Assembly: GCF_030499575.1 (NCBI RefSeq)
Contig: NZ_JASTLC010000001.1
Coordinates: 8,580,001-8,644,000 of the forward strand
From: Streptomyces sp. DG2A-72
Lineage (GTDB): Bacteria > Actinomycetota > Actinomycetes > Streptomycetales > Streptomycetaceae
DNA: 64,000 nucleotides
Direction: 5' to 3'
In this document: positions 33,429 through 42,600 of the stretch, one piece after another
Numbering within the stretch: the stretch's first letter is position 1
How the letters are laid out: each line of letters begins with the position of its first letter
Program-made: the position numbers and the translations under genes
The notes under the pieces: model-generated
Told to the model about the DNA's origin: nothing
What the model saw: only the letters and a program-made list of their open reading frames with translations
Databases searched by the model: none

Positions 33429-34613
33429 ATGAGCAACTACCGCGATCTACCGTTCCCCAGAGCACTGAGCAACGTCGGTGTGCCAGGCGCCCCCATCGGT
33501 TCCCGCCGCGCGCCCACGCTCCGCACAGTCGGTACAAGGGAACGCCGCTCCCACCTCACCGCCCCCCGCGTGCCAACCGTCGGCATCGACATCGGCGGCA
33601 CCAAGGTGATGGCGGGCGTCGTGGACGCCGACGGCAACATCCTGGAGAAGCTCCGCACGGAGACCCCGGACAAGTCCAAGAGCCCGAAGGTCGTCGAGGA
33701 CACCATCGTCGAACTGGTCCTGGACCTGTCCGACCGGCACGACGTGCACGCCGTCGGCATCGGCGCGGCCGGCTGGGTCGACGCCGACCGCAACCGCGTA
33801 CTGTTCGCGCCTCACCTGTCCTGGCGCAACGAACCGCTGCGCGACCGCATCGCCGGCCGCCTCGCGGTCCCGGTCCTGGTGGACAACGACGCCAACACCG
33901 CCGCCTGGGCGGAGTGGCGCTTCGGCGCAGGCCGCGGCGAGGACCACCTCGTCATGATCACGCTCGGCACCGGCATCGGCGGCGCGATCCTGGAGGACGG
34001 GCAGGTCAAGCGCGGCAAATACGGCGTCGCCGGCGAGTTCGGCCATATGCAGGTCGTGCCCGGGGGCCACCGCTGCCCCTGCGGCAACCGCGGCTGCTGG
34101 GAGCAGTACAGCTCCGGAAACGCCCTGGTCAGAGAGGCACGTGAGCTCGCGGCGGCCGACTCCCCGGTGGCGTACGGGATCATCGAGCACGTCAAGGGCA
34201 ACATCGGCGAGATCAGCGGCCCGATGATCACCGAGCTGGCCCGCGAGGGCGACGCCATGTGCATCGAACTGCTTCAGGACATCGGCCAGTGGCTCGGCGT
34301 CGGCATCGCCAACCTCGCGGCGGCACTCGACCCCTCCTGCTTCGTGATCGGCGGCGGCGTGTCCGCGGCCGACGACCTGCTGATCGGCCCCGCGCGGGAC
34401 GCGTTCAAGCGGCAGCTCACCGGCCGCGGCTACCGGCCGGAAGCCCGGATCACCCGCGCCCAGCTCGGCCCCGAGGCGGGCATGGTCGGCGCCGCCGACC
34501 TCGCCCGCCTGGTCGCCCGCCGCTTCCGCCGCGCCAAACGCCGCCGGGTCGAGCGCTACGAGCGCTACGAGCGGTACGCGGAGGCCCGCCGCGAAGCCCG
34601 GGAGGCGCTGTGA
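33429..34613 (+). CDS. ROK-family sugar kinase (glucokinase-like)
   Basis: 394 residues. The ATP-binding phosphate loop VGIDIGGTKVMAGVVD begins near residue 55, after an unusual basic N-terminal extension of about 50 residues. LVDNDANTAAWAE carries the catalytic Asp, ITLGTGIGGAI the second phosphate loop, and GHRCPCGNRGCWEQY the ROK zinc site. It phosphorylates a hexose, as glucokinases do, but specificity cannot be fixed from sequence. The C-terminus is strongly basic (RRFRRAKRRRVERYERYERY). Its stop overlaps the GTG start of the next gene. Confidence 0.9.
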   Translation: MSNYRDLPFPRALSNVGVPGAPIGSRRAPTLRTVGTRERRSHLTAPRVPTVGIDIGGTKVMAGVVDADGNILEKLRTETPDKSKSPKVVEDTIVELVLDLSDRHDVHAVGIGAAGWVDADRNRVLFAPHLSWRNEPLRDRIAGRLAVPVLVDNDANTAAWAEWRFGAGRGEDHLVMITLGTGIGGAILEDGQVKRGKYGVAGEFGHMQVVPGGHRCPCGNRGCWEQYSSGNALVREARELAAADSPVAYGIIEHVKGNIGEISGPMITELAREGDAMCIELLQDIGQWLGVGIANLAAALDPSCFVIGGGVSAADDLLIGPARDAFKRQLTGRGYRPEARITRAQLGPEAGMVGAADLARLVARRFRRAKRRRVERYERYERYAEARREAREAL

Positions 34614-35191
34614 CGGCCCAGCTGCCCCATCAGGCCCCGCCCGCGGACGAGCAGCCCGGGCAGAGCGAGGCCCGCGGCCGGGTGATCCGCCGCCGGGCGC
34701 TCACCCTGCTCATCATCGTGCTGCTCATCGGCGTACCGGCCGGCTATTTGGTGATCTCCGCCGCGCAGAGCCGGGACAGTGGCCGCGACAAGGAGGAGAA
34801 GTACGCGGCGCGGGGCCTCACCTCCGCCTGGCCGTCGAAGGTCCAGCGCCGCCTCTACCAGGTGCCGATGCCCCACCCGTCGGGCAAGGTCGCCTACTAC
34901 GAGACGAACAACTGGAAGACCAGCCGGCTCTACGTCCAGTTCCAGACCCCCAACGCGAACCTGGACGTCTTCCTCAAGGACCTGGGCACCAGCCGGGCCG
35001 AGCTGAAGCGGGACAAGATCACCATCGGGAAGCGCGACCAGAAGGTCACCGGCTGGAACTTCTCGAGCCCCGGCCCCTGGTACGGCCTGGTCCACGAGCA
35101 GCGGGACCCGCGGCCCACGCAGCAGGTCATGGTGAGCCTGGGCGATCCGAACAACCCGTTCATCTACGTCGTCTCGCGCGTCATCCCCTGA
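34610..35191 (+). CDS. Single-pass membrane protein of unknown function
   Basis: 193 residues, GTG start overlapping the ROK kinase stop (GTGA) with GGAGG upstream, so it is translationally coupled. A Pro/Gln-rich cytoplasmic tail of about 35 residues precedes one TM segment (ALTLLIIVLLIGVPAGYLVI). The outer part of about 135 residues includes RLYQVPMPHPSGKVAYYET and VTGWNFSSPGPWYGLVHE. I do not recognise the family beyond its occurrence in Streptomyces at this position. Confidence 0.7.
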   Translation: MTAQLPHQAPPADEQPGQSEARGRVIRRRALTLLIIVLLIGVPAGYLVISAAQSRDSGRDKEEKYAARGLTSAWPSKVQRRLYQVPMPHPSGKVAYYETNNWKTSRLYVQFQTPNANLDVFLKDLGTSRAELKRDKITIGKRDQKVTGWNFSSPGPWYGLVHEQRDPRPTQQVMVSLGDPNNPFIYVVSRVIP

Positions 35192-35294
35192 GGGTCCGGG
35201 CCCGCCCGGGCCGGTGGCCGGGGCCGATTGTCAGACCCCGCCCGTAGAGTCGAAGACGTCTGATCCGACACACGGGCGGGAGGTGACAGGACGT

Positions 35295-38129
35295 ATGACC
35301 GAGGCGACCGCGGTGGCCGACCGGGCGGGGGAGTCCGTACCCCTCCGACTGGCGGCCGTCTTCCTGCCCGCATCCGTCCCGCGCGAGGGCCGGATCGCCT
35401 TCTGGGACCCCGAAGGCGACATGGGCGGCGACTTCTCGAGCGGCGACGGCGTCGGTCGTACGGAGCTGACAGTCGTACGACGTCATGGCACCGGAGCGCG
35501 GCGCAGGCCCGCCCCGGCGCTGTCGCTGCCGGTCGGCGAGGCACTGCCGCTGCTGGTGCGGGCACGGCGCGACCCCGCCGCACACCCGGCCACCGCCTGC
35601 TGGGGAGCCGCCGCGCTGCACGCGCTGCGGCTCGCGGCCCGCGGACGCCTGCTGCCGGGGCTGACCCCGTCCGGGCACGACGCCTGGCGGGCAGGGCCCC
35701 TCGAACCGGACGACATCGCGCACCTGCGTGCGGTCGCGGCGGCGCTTCCGCCCGAGGGGCATGCCGTGCCCCTGCCTGGTCCCGGACCGCTTCGGCTGCC
35801 CGAACCGGAGGCGCTGATGCGCGCCTTCCTCGACGCGGTCGCGGATACCCTGCCCCGCACCCCCGCCGCGCCGTACGTCTCCGGCAGGCCCTTCGCGGAC
35901 TCCCGTCCGCAGCATCTGCCGGATGCCCACGACTGGGCCGCGGAGGTCGCCGCCGGCATGGACGCGGGCGTGCGGATCTCGCTCCGGCTGGACCTGTCGG
36001 CGTACGACCTGTTCGACGGGGGCGAGTGGATCCGCAGCACCGGTGCGGCGATCGTCCAGGTGCACAGTCTCGCCGACCCCACGCTCGTCGTCGACGCGGC
36101 GGCTCTGTGGGCGGGTGAGGCGGACGCGGCGTTCGGTCCACGCGCGCACGTGGACGCCGCCCTCGCCGTGCGCCGCGCGGCTCGCGTCTGGCCGCCGCTG
36201 GACCGGCTCGCCGAACAGGACGTGCCCGACGTACTGGCCCTGACCGAGGGAGAGCTGGGTGAGCTGCTCGGTGCCGCGGCCACCCGGCTCGCCGCGGCCG
36301 GGGTCGCCGTGCACTGGCCGCGGGACCTGGCGCAGGACCTCACCGCGGCAGCGGTCGTACGGCCCGCGCCGGGCTCGGCGACCGACGGCACCGGCTTCTT
36401 CGAGAGCGAGGAACTCCTCCAGTTCCGCTGGCAGTTGGCACTCGGTGGCGACCCGCTCACCGAGGCCGAGATGGACGCGCTCGCCGAGGCGCACCGACCC
36501 GTCGTACGCCTCAGGGACCAGTGGGTCCTCGTCGACCCGGCGCTCGTCCGCAAGGCCCGCAAGCGTGAACTGGGCCTGCTCGACCCGGTGGACGCGCTGT
36601 CCGTCGCGCTGACCGGCAGCGCGGAGGTCGACGGCGAGACCGTGGACGCGGTGCCGACCGGCGCGCTGGCCGCCCTGCGCGACCGGCTGACGGCGGGGGT
36701 GCGGCCCGTCGAGCCGCCGCCGGGGCTGCGCGCCCGGCTGCGGGACTACCAACTCCGGGGCCTGGCCTGGCTCGACCTCATGACCTCTCTCGGCCTCGGC
36801 GGCTGTCTCGCCGACGACATGGGCCTCGGCAAGACGATCACGCTGATCGCGCTGCACCTGAAGCGGGCCCGCAGCGAGCCCACCCTGGTGATCTGCCCGG
36901 CCTCCCTGCTCGGCAACTGGCAGCGGGAGATCACCCGTTTCGCGCCCGGCGTCCCCGTCCGCCGCTTCCACGGCCCTGACCGCACCCTGGACGACCTGGA
37001 CGGCGGTTTCGTCCTCACGACGTACGGCACGATGCGCTCGGCGGCGCCGACACTGGCCCAGCAGGCTTGGGGCATGGTCGTCGCGGACGAGGCCCAGCAC
37101 GTCAAGAACCCGTACTCGGCGACCGCGAAGGCGCTGCGCACGATCCCGACACCGGCGCGGGTGGCCCTGACCGGCACGCCGGTGGAGAACAACCTCTCCG
37201 AGCTGTGGGCGCTGCTGGACTGGACGACACCGGGACTGCTCGGCCCGCTGAAGTCCTTCCGGTCCCGGCACGCGCGCGCCGTGGAGAACGGCGAGGACGA
37301 GGAGGCGGTGGAGCGGCTGGCCCGCCTGGTCCGCCCCTTCCTGCTGCGCCGCAAGAAGTCCGACCCCGGCATCGTTCCCGAGCTGCCGCCCAAGACGGAG
37401 ACGGACCACCCCGTTCCGCTCACCCGGGAACAGGCCTCGCTCTACGAGGCGGTGGTGCGCGAGTCGATGCTGGCCATCGAGACCGCGCAGGGGATCGCCC
37501 GCCGCGGCCTGGTACTGAAGCTGCTGACCTCGCTGAAGCAGATCTGCAACCACCCGGCGCTGTACCTCAAGCAGGAGATCCGGGGCGACGGCCTCGCCGC
37601 CCGCTCCGGCAAACTGGCCCTGCTGGACGAGCTGTTGGACACCCTGCTGGCGGAGGACGGCTCGGCGCTGGTCTTCACGCAGTACGTCGGGATGGCCCGC
37701 CTGATCACCTCCCACCTGGCCGGTCGAGCGGTCCCCGTGGACCTGCTGCACGGCGGCACACCCGTACCCGAGCGGGAGCGGATGGTGGACCGCTTCCAGA
37801 GCGGCGCGACGCCGGTCCTGGTGCTGTCGTTGAAGGCGGCGGGCACCGGTCTGAACCTCACCCGCGCGGGCCATGTCGTCCACTTCGACCGCTGGTGGAA
37901 CCCGGCCGTCGAGGAACAGGCCACCGACCGCGCCTATCGCATCGGCCAGACCCAGCCGGTCCAGGTCCACCGCCTCATCACCGAGGGCACCGTCGAGGAC
38001 CGCATCGCCGAGATGCTCGAATCCAAGCGCGCCCTCGCCGACGCGATCCTCGGCTCCGGCGAGTCCGCCCTCACGGAACTGACGGACCGTGACCTGTCCG
38101 ACCTCGTCTCGCTACGGAGGGAGCCATGA
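35295..38129 (+). CDS. SNF2-family DEAD/DEAH-like helicase
   Basis: 944 residues. The N-terminal 450 residues correspond to the bacterial SNF2-associated domain. Helicase motifs follow in order: motif I DDMGLGKT (Lys513), motif II DEAQ (Asp598), ALTGTPVENN (III), ALVFTQY (IV), LSLKAAGTGLNL (V) and DRAYRIGQTQPVQVHR (VI). It is an ATP-driven DNA translocase; bacterial HepA/RapA-like members affect transcription or repair. Its stop overlaps the start of the SWIM-domain gene (ATGA), and SNF2-SWIM pairs are common in actinobacteria, suggesting a complex. ATG at 35295 preceded by GGAGGTGACAGG. Confidence 0.93.
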   Translation: MTEATAVADRAGESVPLRLAAVFLPASVPREGRIAFWDPEGDMGGDFSSGDGVGRTELTVVRRHGTGARRRPAPALSLPVGEALPLLVRARRDPAAHPATACWGAAALHALRLAARGRLLPGLTPSGHDAWRAGPLEPDDIAHLRAVAAALPPEGHAVPLPGPGPLRLPEPEALMRAFLDAVADTLPRTPAAPYVSGRPFADSRPQHLPDAHDWAAEVAAGMDAGVRISLRLDLSAYDLFDGGEWIRSTGAAIVQVHSLADPTLVVDAAALWAGEADAAFGPRAHVDAALAVRRAARVWPPLDRLAEQDVPDVLALTEGELGELLGAAATRLAAAGVAVHWPRDLAQDLTAAAVVRPAPGSATDGTGFFESEELLQFRWQLALGGDPLTEAEMDALAEAHRPVVRLRDQWVLVDPALVRKARKRELGLLDPVDALSVALTGSAEVDGETVDAVPTGALAALRDRLTAGVRPVEPPPGLRARLRDYQLRGLAWLDLMTSLGLGGCLADDMGLGKTITLIALHLKRARSEPTLVICPASLLGNWQREITRFAPGVPVRRFHGPDRTLDDLDGGFVLTTYGTMRSAAPTLAQQAWGMVVADEAQHVKNPYSATAKALRTIPTPARVALTGTPVENNLSELWALLDWTTPGLLGPLKSFRSRHARAVENGEDEEAVERLARLVRPFLLRRKKSDPGIVPELPPKTETDHPVPLTREQASLYEAVVRESMLAIETAQGIARRGLVLKLLTSLKQICNHPALYLKQEIRGDGLAARSGKLALLDELLDTLLAEDGSALVFTQYVGMARLITSHLAGRAVPVDLLHGGTPVPERERMVDRFQSGATPVLVLSLKAAGTGLNLTRAGHVVHFDRWWNPAVEEQATDRAYRIGQTQPVQVHRLITEGTVEDRIAEMLESKRALADAILGSGESALTELTDRDLSDLVSLRREP

Positions 38130-40396
38130 CCTCCCGCCCCGCCGACGAGGCACGCCGAGCCCTCAGGGCGGCCCGGGAGCGTGTGAGCCGTCCTGAGGCT
38201 GCTTCCGGTGGACAGCGGTCTGGAGGAGCGGACGCGGAGCACGGCGAGGACGTAACGGCTCCCGAGGAGGCGGTGACCACCGGCCGGCTCGCGACTGGCG
38301 CGGCGCGACCTGGGGATGAGCAGGCTACGGGTGGGGCGGGGCGAGCTGAGGACGAAGAGGCTTGGGGTTGGGCGGCGCGTCCTGGGCACGACGAGGCTGC
38401 GGGTGGGGCGGGGCGAGCTGAGGACGAAGAGGCTCGGGGTTGGGCGGCGCGTCCTGGGCACGACGCGGCTGCGGGCGACGACGTACGGCGGACTGCCAGG
38501 GACACCTCAGGAGGAGCACCCCGGCCGAGTGACGCGGCCCGGGCGGCGCTGCGCGACGCCGCCACCGGCAGGCGTGCCGCCGCGGCAGACAAGGCTGTCG
38601 GTGCCTCGACTGCCGACGCGTCGGCCGGTGCGGCCGTTGGGGAGATCTCCGCCGAGGAGGGGAGCCGGGTTCGCGACGAGGGGTCCGAGGGCGTTGCCCG
38701 CGACCGGGCCGTGACCGGGCAGCGACAGGGCCGCGGGACGGCGACGCACGCCCGTAAGGCCCCGGAGGGCTCAGCCGACGCCCTGGCGGCGCGTCCCGCG
38801 GATGTCGCACGCCAGGCGTTGCGTGCCGCTCGTGGTGAGGGGCGGGAAGAGGGGGCGGACCGTGCGGACGGGGGAGTCGAGCCTGCGCCCAGGCCGAGTC
38901 CCCGGGCTCGGACCGCGCCTGCGGAAGCGCGTGGCGGGCGCGCCCGCGCCGCCCAGGGCAGAGCTCATGCCCTGTCGGACCTCGTCGCCGACGCCTTCCG
39001 GATGCCGGCCGCGGACGACCTGCCTGAGGAGGAGTCCCGCGAGACCTCCATGTCCGCCCGCCACCCAGGCTCGCCGAACGCCCTCGCCCGCCCCGACACT
39101 CGGGTACCCACCCGCTCCCGACCTCACTCGAGCGCGGGCACCCTGCGCGCCGGGACCGCCCTCACCGAACTGCGCCGCACCTTCCCCGCGTTCGCGCCGC
39201 TCCCCTCGGACGGTGGTGGATTCGCGGCGACCTGGTGGGGAAATGCATGGGTCGCGGCGCTGGAAGAAGGGGCGCTGGATGCGAAGCGGCTGGCTCGGGG
39301 ACGTGGATATGCGCAGCAGGGGAATGTGCAGGCCATCACCGTCACGCCCGGTCTCGTCCTCGCGTATGTGCAGGGCAGCCGACCCCGGCCCTACCGCGTA
39401 CAGCTGCGCCTGCGCACGTTGGAGGACGCCGACTGGGAGCGGTTCCTGGACACCGCCGCCGAGCGGCCCGGGCATATCGCCGCGCTGTTGGACAGGGAGT
39501 TGCCGCAGTCCCTGGCGGATTGCGGAGTGCCGTTGCTCCCCGGCCCCGGTGACCTTGTCCCGCAGTGCAGTTGCCCCGACCGCGGCCACCCCTGCAAGCA
39601 CGCTGCCGCGCTCTGCTACCAGACGGCACGGCTGCTGGACGCCGACCCCTTCGTCCTGCTTCTGCTGCGCGGTCGCGGAGAGCGGGAACTGCTCGATGCC
39701 CTCTCCCGTCGCAACGCCGCCCGCGCCGCACAGGAGCGGGAACCGGCGCCGCTCCCGGGGGTACGGGCCACTGAGGCGCTCGCGCCGCGTCCACTCCCGC
39801 CCCTCCCCGCTCAGCCGCCCGCACCCCCGCACCCCGGGCAACCCCCGGTCTACCCGGCCGCGCCGGGCGGCCCGGACCCCTTCGCGCTGGACCAGTTGGC
39901 GACCGACGCGGCCCTCCGCGCCCACACGCTGCTCGCCACCGGCCGTGACCCGGTCGCCGAACTGACGCTGTGGCAGGACGCGGTGCGGCTCGCCGCGGCC
40001 CGCCCGGGTTCCGGACTCACCGCCGGTACCCGCGCCCTGTACTCCTCGCTCGCATCCGCCGCCGGCCGCACCCCTGCCGAGCTGGCGCGTGCGGTCGCGG
40101 CCTGGCGCCAGGGCGGCATCGAGGGCCTCGCCGTCCTCGAAGAACCCTGGGACCCGCCCGCCGGCCGCTTCGACCGGGCACGCCCCCTCCTCCTCGCCGC
40201 CGACCTCCCCGCCTTCCGCCCTTGGCGCAACCGCCTCACCCACCCCCGCGGCCACGTCCAGCTCCGCCTGGGCCGAGACGGCATCTGGTACCCGTACGAA
40301 TCGGAACCCGGCCACGACGACTGGTGGCCCCGCGGCACCCCCGACCTGGACCCGGTCGGCGCGCTGACGGGCTTGGGCACGTCGCCGGAAGAGTGA
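38126..40396 (+). CDS. SWIM zinc-finger protein with long low-complexity N-terminus
   Basis: 756 residues. The first 320 are disordered, Ala/Arg/Glu/Gly-rich, and include a 24-residue tandem repeat. The conserved part starts near residue 340 (LRRTFPAFAPLPSDGGGFAA, TWWGNAWVAALEE). The SWIM motif is Cys481-x-Cys483-x6-Cys490-x-His492 in CSCPDRGHPCKHAAALCYQ. The C-terminal third is helical. SWIM domains bind DNA or protein; this one should act with the SNF2 helicase to which it is translationally coupled. Homologues normally have much shorter N-termini, so the repeat-rich part looks locally expanded. Confidence 0.85.
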   Translation: MTSRPADEARRALRAARERVSRPEAASGGQRSGGADAEHGEDVTAPEEAVTTGRLATGAARPGDEQATGGAGRAEDEEAWGWAARPGHDEAAGGAGRAEDEEARGWAARPGHDAAAGDDVRRTARDTSGGAPRPSDAARAALRDAATGRRAAAADKAVGASTADASAGAAVGEISAEEGSRVRDEGSEGVARDRAVTGQRQGRGTATHARKAPEGSADALAARPADVARQALRAARGEGREEGADRADGGVEPAPRPSPRARTAPAEARGGRARAAQGRAHALSDLVADAFRMPAADDLPEEESRETSMSARHPGSPNALARPDTRVPTRSRPHSSAGTLRAGTALTELRRTFPAFAPLPSDGGGFAATWWGNAWVAALEEGALDAKRLARGRGYAQQGNVQAITVTPGLVLAYVQGSRPRPYRVQLRLRTLEDADWERFLDTAAERPGHIAALLDRELPQSLADCGVPLLPGPGDLVPQCSCPDRGHPCKHAAALCYQTARLLDADPFVLLLLRGRGERELLDALSRRNAARAAQEREPAPLPGVRATEALAPRPLPPLPAQPPAPPHPGQPPVYPAAPGGPDPFALDQLATDAALRAHTLLATGRDPVAELTLWQDAVRLAAARPGSGLTAGTRALYSSLASAAGRTPAELARAVAAWRQGGIEGLAVLEEPWDPPAGRFDRARPLLLAADLPAFRPWRNRLTHPRGHVQLRLGRDGIWYPYESEPGHDDWWPRGTPDLDPVGALTGLGTSPEE
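38305..38476 (+). repeat. 72-bp tandem repeat inside the SWIM-protein gene
   Basis: Just over two copies of a 72-bp unit (24 codons; GCGAGCTGAGGACGAAGAGG occurs at 38341 and again 72 bp later, nearly base-for-base identical across the unit). The coded repeat is AARPGHDEAAGGAGRAEDEE plus ARGW. The near identity of the copies argues for recent duplication or active length variation. Confidence 0.88.
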
Positions 40397-40553
40397 GGAC
40401 CCCGCACTGCCGCGACGTCGCGATGCGACACAGCTGCTGAGACGGGTATCCGGTGAAGGTCGTGTGAGAGTTCCCCGCTGATGTGCGGGAGCCAGGTGTG
40501 AGGACTTGGGGTCCAGGGGGCCGGTGCTCAGAAACGGCGGTTAGCGTGGAGCG

Positions 40554-41849
40554 GTGAGTGAGACGAAGACCCCCGCCCTCCAGTACCGGTTCGACGGCCC
40601 GGAAGACGCCCCGGTCCTCATCCTCGGCCCCTCGCTCGGCACGACGTGGCACATGTGGGACAGGCAGGTCCCCGAGCTGACGAAGCAGTGGCGCGTCTTC
40701 CGGTTCGATCTGCCGGGACACGGCGGCGCACCGGCGTACCCGGCGGGCTCGGTCGCCGAGGTGGCCGACCGGCTGCTCGCCACGCTCGACGGGCTCGGCG
40801 TGCAGCGCTTCGGCTACGCGGGCTGCGCGCTCGGCGGCGCCGTCGGTGTGGAGCTGGCCCTGCGGCACCCGGAGCGCCTCGCCTCGCTCGCGCTGATCGC
40901 CGCCTCGCCCCGCTTCGGCACGGCCGACGAGTTCCGGCAGCGCGGGGTGATCGTGCGCACGAACGGGCTCGACCCCATCGCCCGTACCTCCCCGGACCGC
41001 TGGTTCACCGGCGGGTTCGCCGCCGCGCAGCCCGCGATCACCGAGTGGGCGGTGCAGATGGTGCGCACCACCGACCCCGGCTGCTACATAGCCGCCTGCG
41101 AGGCGCTCGCCTCCTTCGACGTCCGTCCGGAACTCGGCCGCGTCGGCGTCCCCACCCTCGTGCTCGTCGGCTCGGACGACCAGGTCACCGGCCCCGCCGA
41201 GGCCCGCACCCTGGTCGCCGGAATACCGGACGCGCGGCTCGCGGTGGTTCCCGGCGCCTCCCACCTGGTGCCCGTCGAACAGCCCGCGGCCGTCACCGAC
41301 CTGCTCGTCCGGCACTTCTCCACCGCCTGGCAGCCCGCCTACGACTCCTCCACCGGACAGGTCGCCATCCCGGCGGCCCCGGTCAAGCCGGTCCTGGCCG
41401 CACCGCCGCAGCCCGCGCCCATCGCCGAGATCGCCGCGGCCGTCGTACCGCCGCAGCCCACGGCGCGGCAGGATCCGTACGAGGCCGGGCTCAAGGTGCG
41501 CCGCGAGGTGCTCGGCGACGCGCATGTCGACCGGGCACTGGCGCAGGCCGACGAATTCTCCGGGGACTTCCAGGAGTTCATCACCCGGTATGCGTGGGGC
41601 GAGATCTGGGACCGGCCGGGCCTCGACAGACGGGCCCGCAGCTGTGTCACCCTCACCGCCCTGGTCGCGGGCGGGCATCTGGACGAACTCGCCTTCCACA
41701 CCCGGGCCGCCCTGCGCAACGGCCTCACCCCCGTCGAGATCAAGGAAGTGCTGCTGCAGGCGGCCGTCTACTGCGGCGTACCGGCGGCGAACAGCGCGTT
41801 CAAGGTGGCCCAGGGGGTCATCCGCGAGGAGACCACTCCCACGGAGTGA
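40554..41849 (+). CDS. pcaL: 3-oxoadipate enol-lactonase / 4-carboxymuconolactone decarboxylase fusion
   Basis: 431 residues, GTG start. Residues 1-265 are an alpha/beta-hydrolase lactonase domain (PcaD): GPSLGTTWHMWDRQVPEL, DLPGHGGAPAY, PTLVLVGSDDQVT and GASHLVPVEQP supply the Asp/His. Residues about 305-431 are the decarboxylase domain (PcaC): YEAGLKVRREVLGDAHVDRA, RYAWGEIWDRPGLDRRARS and AAVYCGVPAANSAF. The fusion performs two consecutive steps of the protocatechuate branch of the beta-ketoadipate pathway. The nucleophile elbow reads YAGCALGGAVG, with Cys91 where Ser is usual. No other pca gene is in the window. Confidence 0.9.
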   Translation: MSETKTPALQYRFDGPEDAPVLILGPSLGTTWHMWDRQVPELTKQWRVFRFDLPGHGGAPAYPAGSVAEVADRLLATLDGLGVQRFGYAGCALGGAVGVELALRHPERLASLALIAASPRFGTADEFRQRGVIVRTNGLDPIARTSPDRWFTGGFAAAQPAITEWAVQMVRTTDPGCYIAACEALASFDVRPELGRVGVPTLVLVGSDDQVTGPAEARTLVAGIPDARLAVVPGASHLVPVEQPAAVTDLLVRHFSTAWQPAYDSSTGQVAIPAAPVKPVLAAPPQPAPIAEIAAAVVPPQPTARQDPYEAGLKVRREVLGDAHVDRALAQADEFSGDFQEFITRYAWGEIWDRPGLDRRARSCVTLTALVAGGHLDELAFHTRAALRNGLTPVEIKEVLLQAAVYCGVPAANSAFKVAQGVIREETTPTE

Positions 41850-41919
41850 TCGCCGGCCGGGTATCGAAAGCACCACGCTGACCGGCCCTCGGCCCGCTCA
41901 CCGGAGGCAGGATGGTGCC

Positions 41920-42555
41920 ATGAAGCTCACGAAGAAGTCGCACGCCTGTATCCGTCTCGAGAAGGACGGGCGGACGCTCGTCCTCGACCCCGGGGGATTC
42001 AGCGAGGAGGACGCCGCGGTCGGCGCGGACGCGATCCTCGTCACACACGAGCACCCCGACCACTTCAACGAGGAGCGGCTGCGGTCGGCCATGGAGGCCA
42101 ACCCGGCCGCCGAGATCTGGACCCTCAAGTCCGTCGCGGACAAGATCTCGACCGCCTTCCCCGGCCGCGTGCACACCGTCGGCCACGGCGACACCTTCAC
42201 CGCCGCGGGCTTCGACGTCCAGGTCCACGGCGAACTGCACGCCGTGATCCACCCGGACATCCCCCGCATCACCAACGTCGGCTACCTCGTCGACGGCGGC
42301 CGCGTCTTCCACCCCGGCGACGCGCTCACCGTCCCCGACCGTGCCGTGGAGACGCTGATGCTCCCGGTCATGGCCCCCTGGAGCAAGATCTCCGAGGTCA
42401 TCGACTATGTCCGCGAGGTCAAGCCGCAGCGCGCGTACGACATCCACGACGCCCTGCTCACCGACCTGGCCCGGCCGATCTACGACAACCAGATCGGCGC
42501 TCTCGGCGGCGCGGAGCATCTGCGGCTGACCCCGGGGGCGTCGGCGGAGGTCTGA
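41920..42555 (+). CDS. MBL-fold metal-dependent hydrolase
   Basis: 211 residues. The metal-binding motif is His43-x-His45-x-Asp47-His48 in VTHEHPDHF. Further ligands are His in VHGELHAVIH and Asp in VFHPGDALTV. It resembles the UlaG/YtkL-type branch (GYLVDGGRVFHPGD, YDIHDALLTD) with activity on lactones or phosphodiesters, unassigned. ATG at 41920, with GGAGG about 15 nt upstream and GATGGTGCC just before. It sits between pcaL and xthA on the same strand, without clear functional link. Confidence 0.85.
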   Translation: MKLTKKSHACIRLEKDGRTLVLDPGGFSEEDAAVGADAILVTHEHPDHFNEERLRSAMEANPAAEIWTLKSVADKISTAFPGRVHTVGHGDTFTAAGFDVQVHGELHAVIHPDIPRITNVGYLVDGGRVFHPGDALTVPDRAVETLMLPVMAPWSKISEVIDYVREVKPQRAYDIHDALLTDLARPIYDNQIGALGGAEHLRLTPGASAEV

Positions 42556-42600
42556 GAACCCCGGGCCGCGTTGTCAGACCCGCCCGGTAGGTTGTGGGAC

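Noticed and set aside
35181..37970. 929-codon minus-strand frame opposite the helicase
   Set aside because: Same GC artefact; the plus strand has a complete set of SNF2 motifs.
31077..38476. 24-bp and 72-bp tandem repeats as CRISPR arrays
   Set aside because: Units are directly adjacent without spacers and stay in coding frame; no cas genes in the window.
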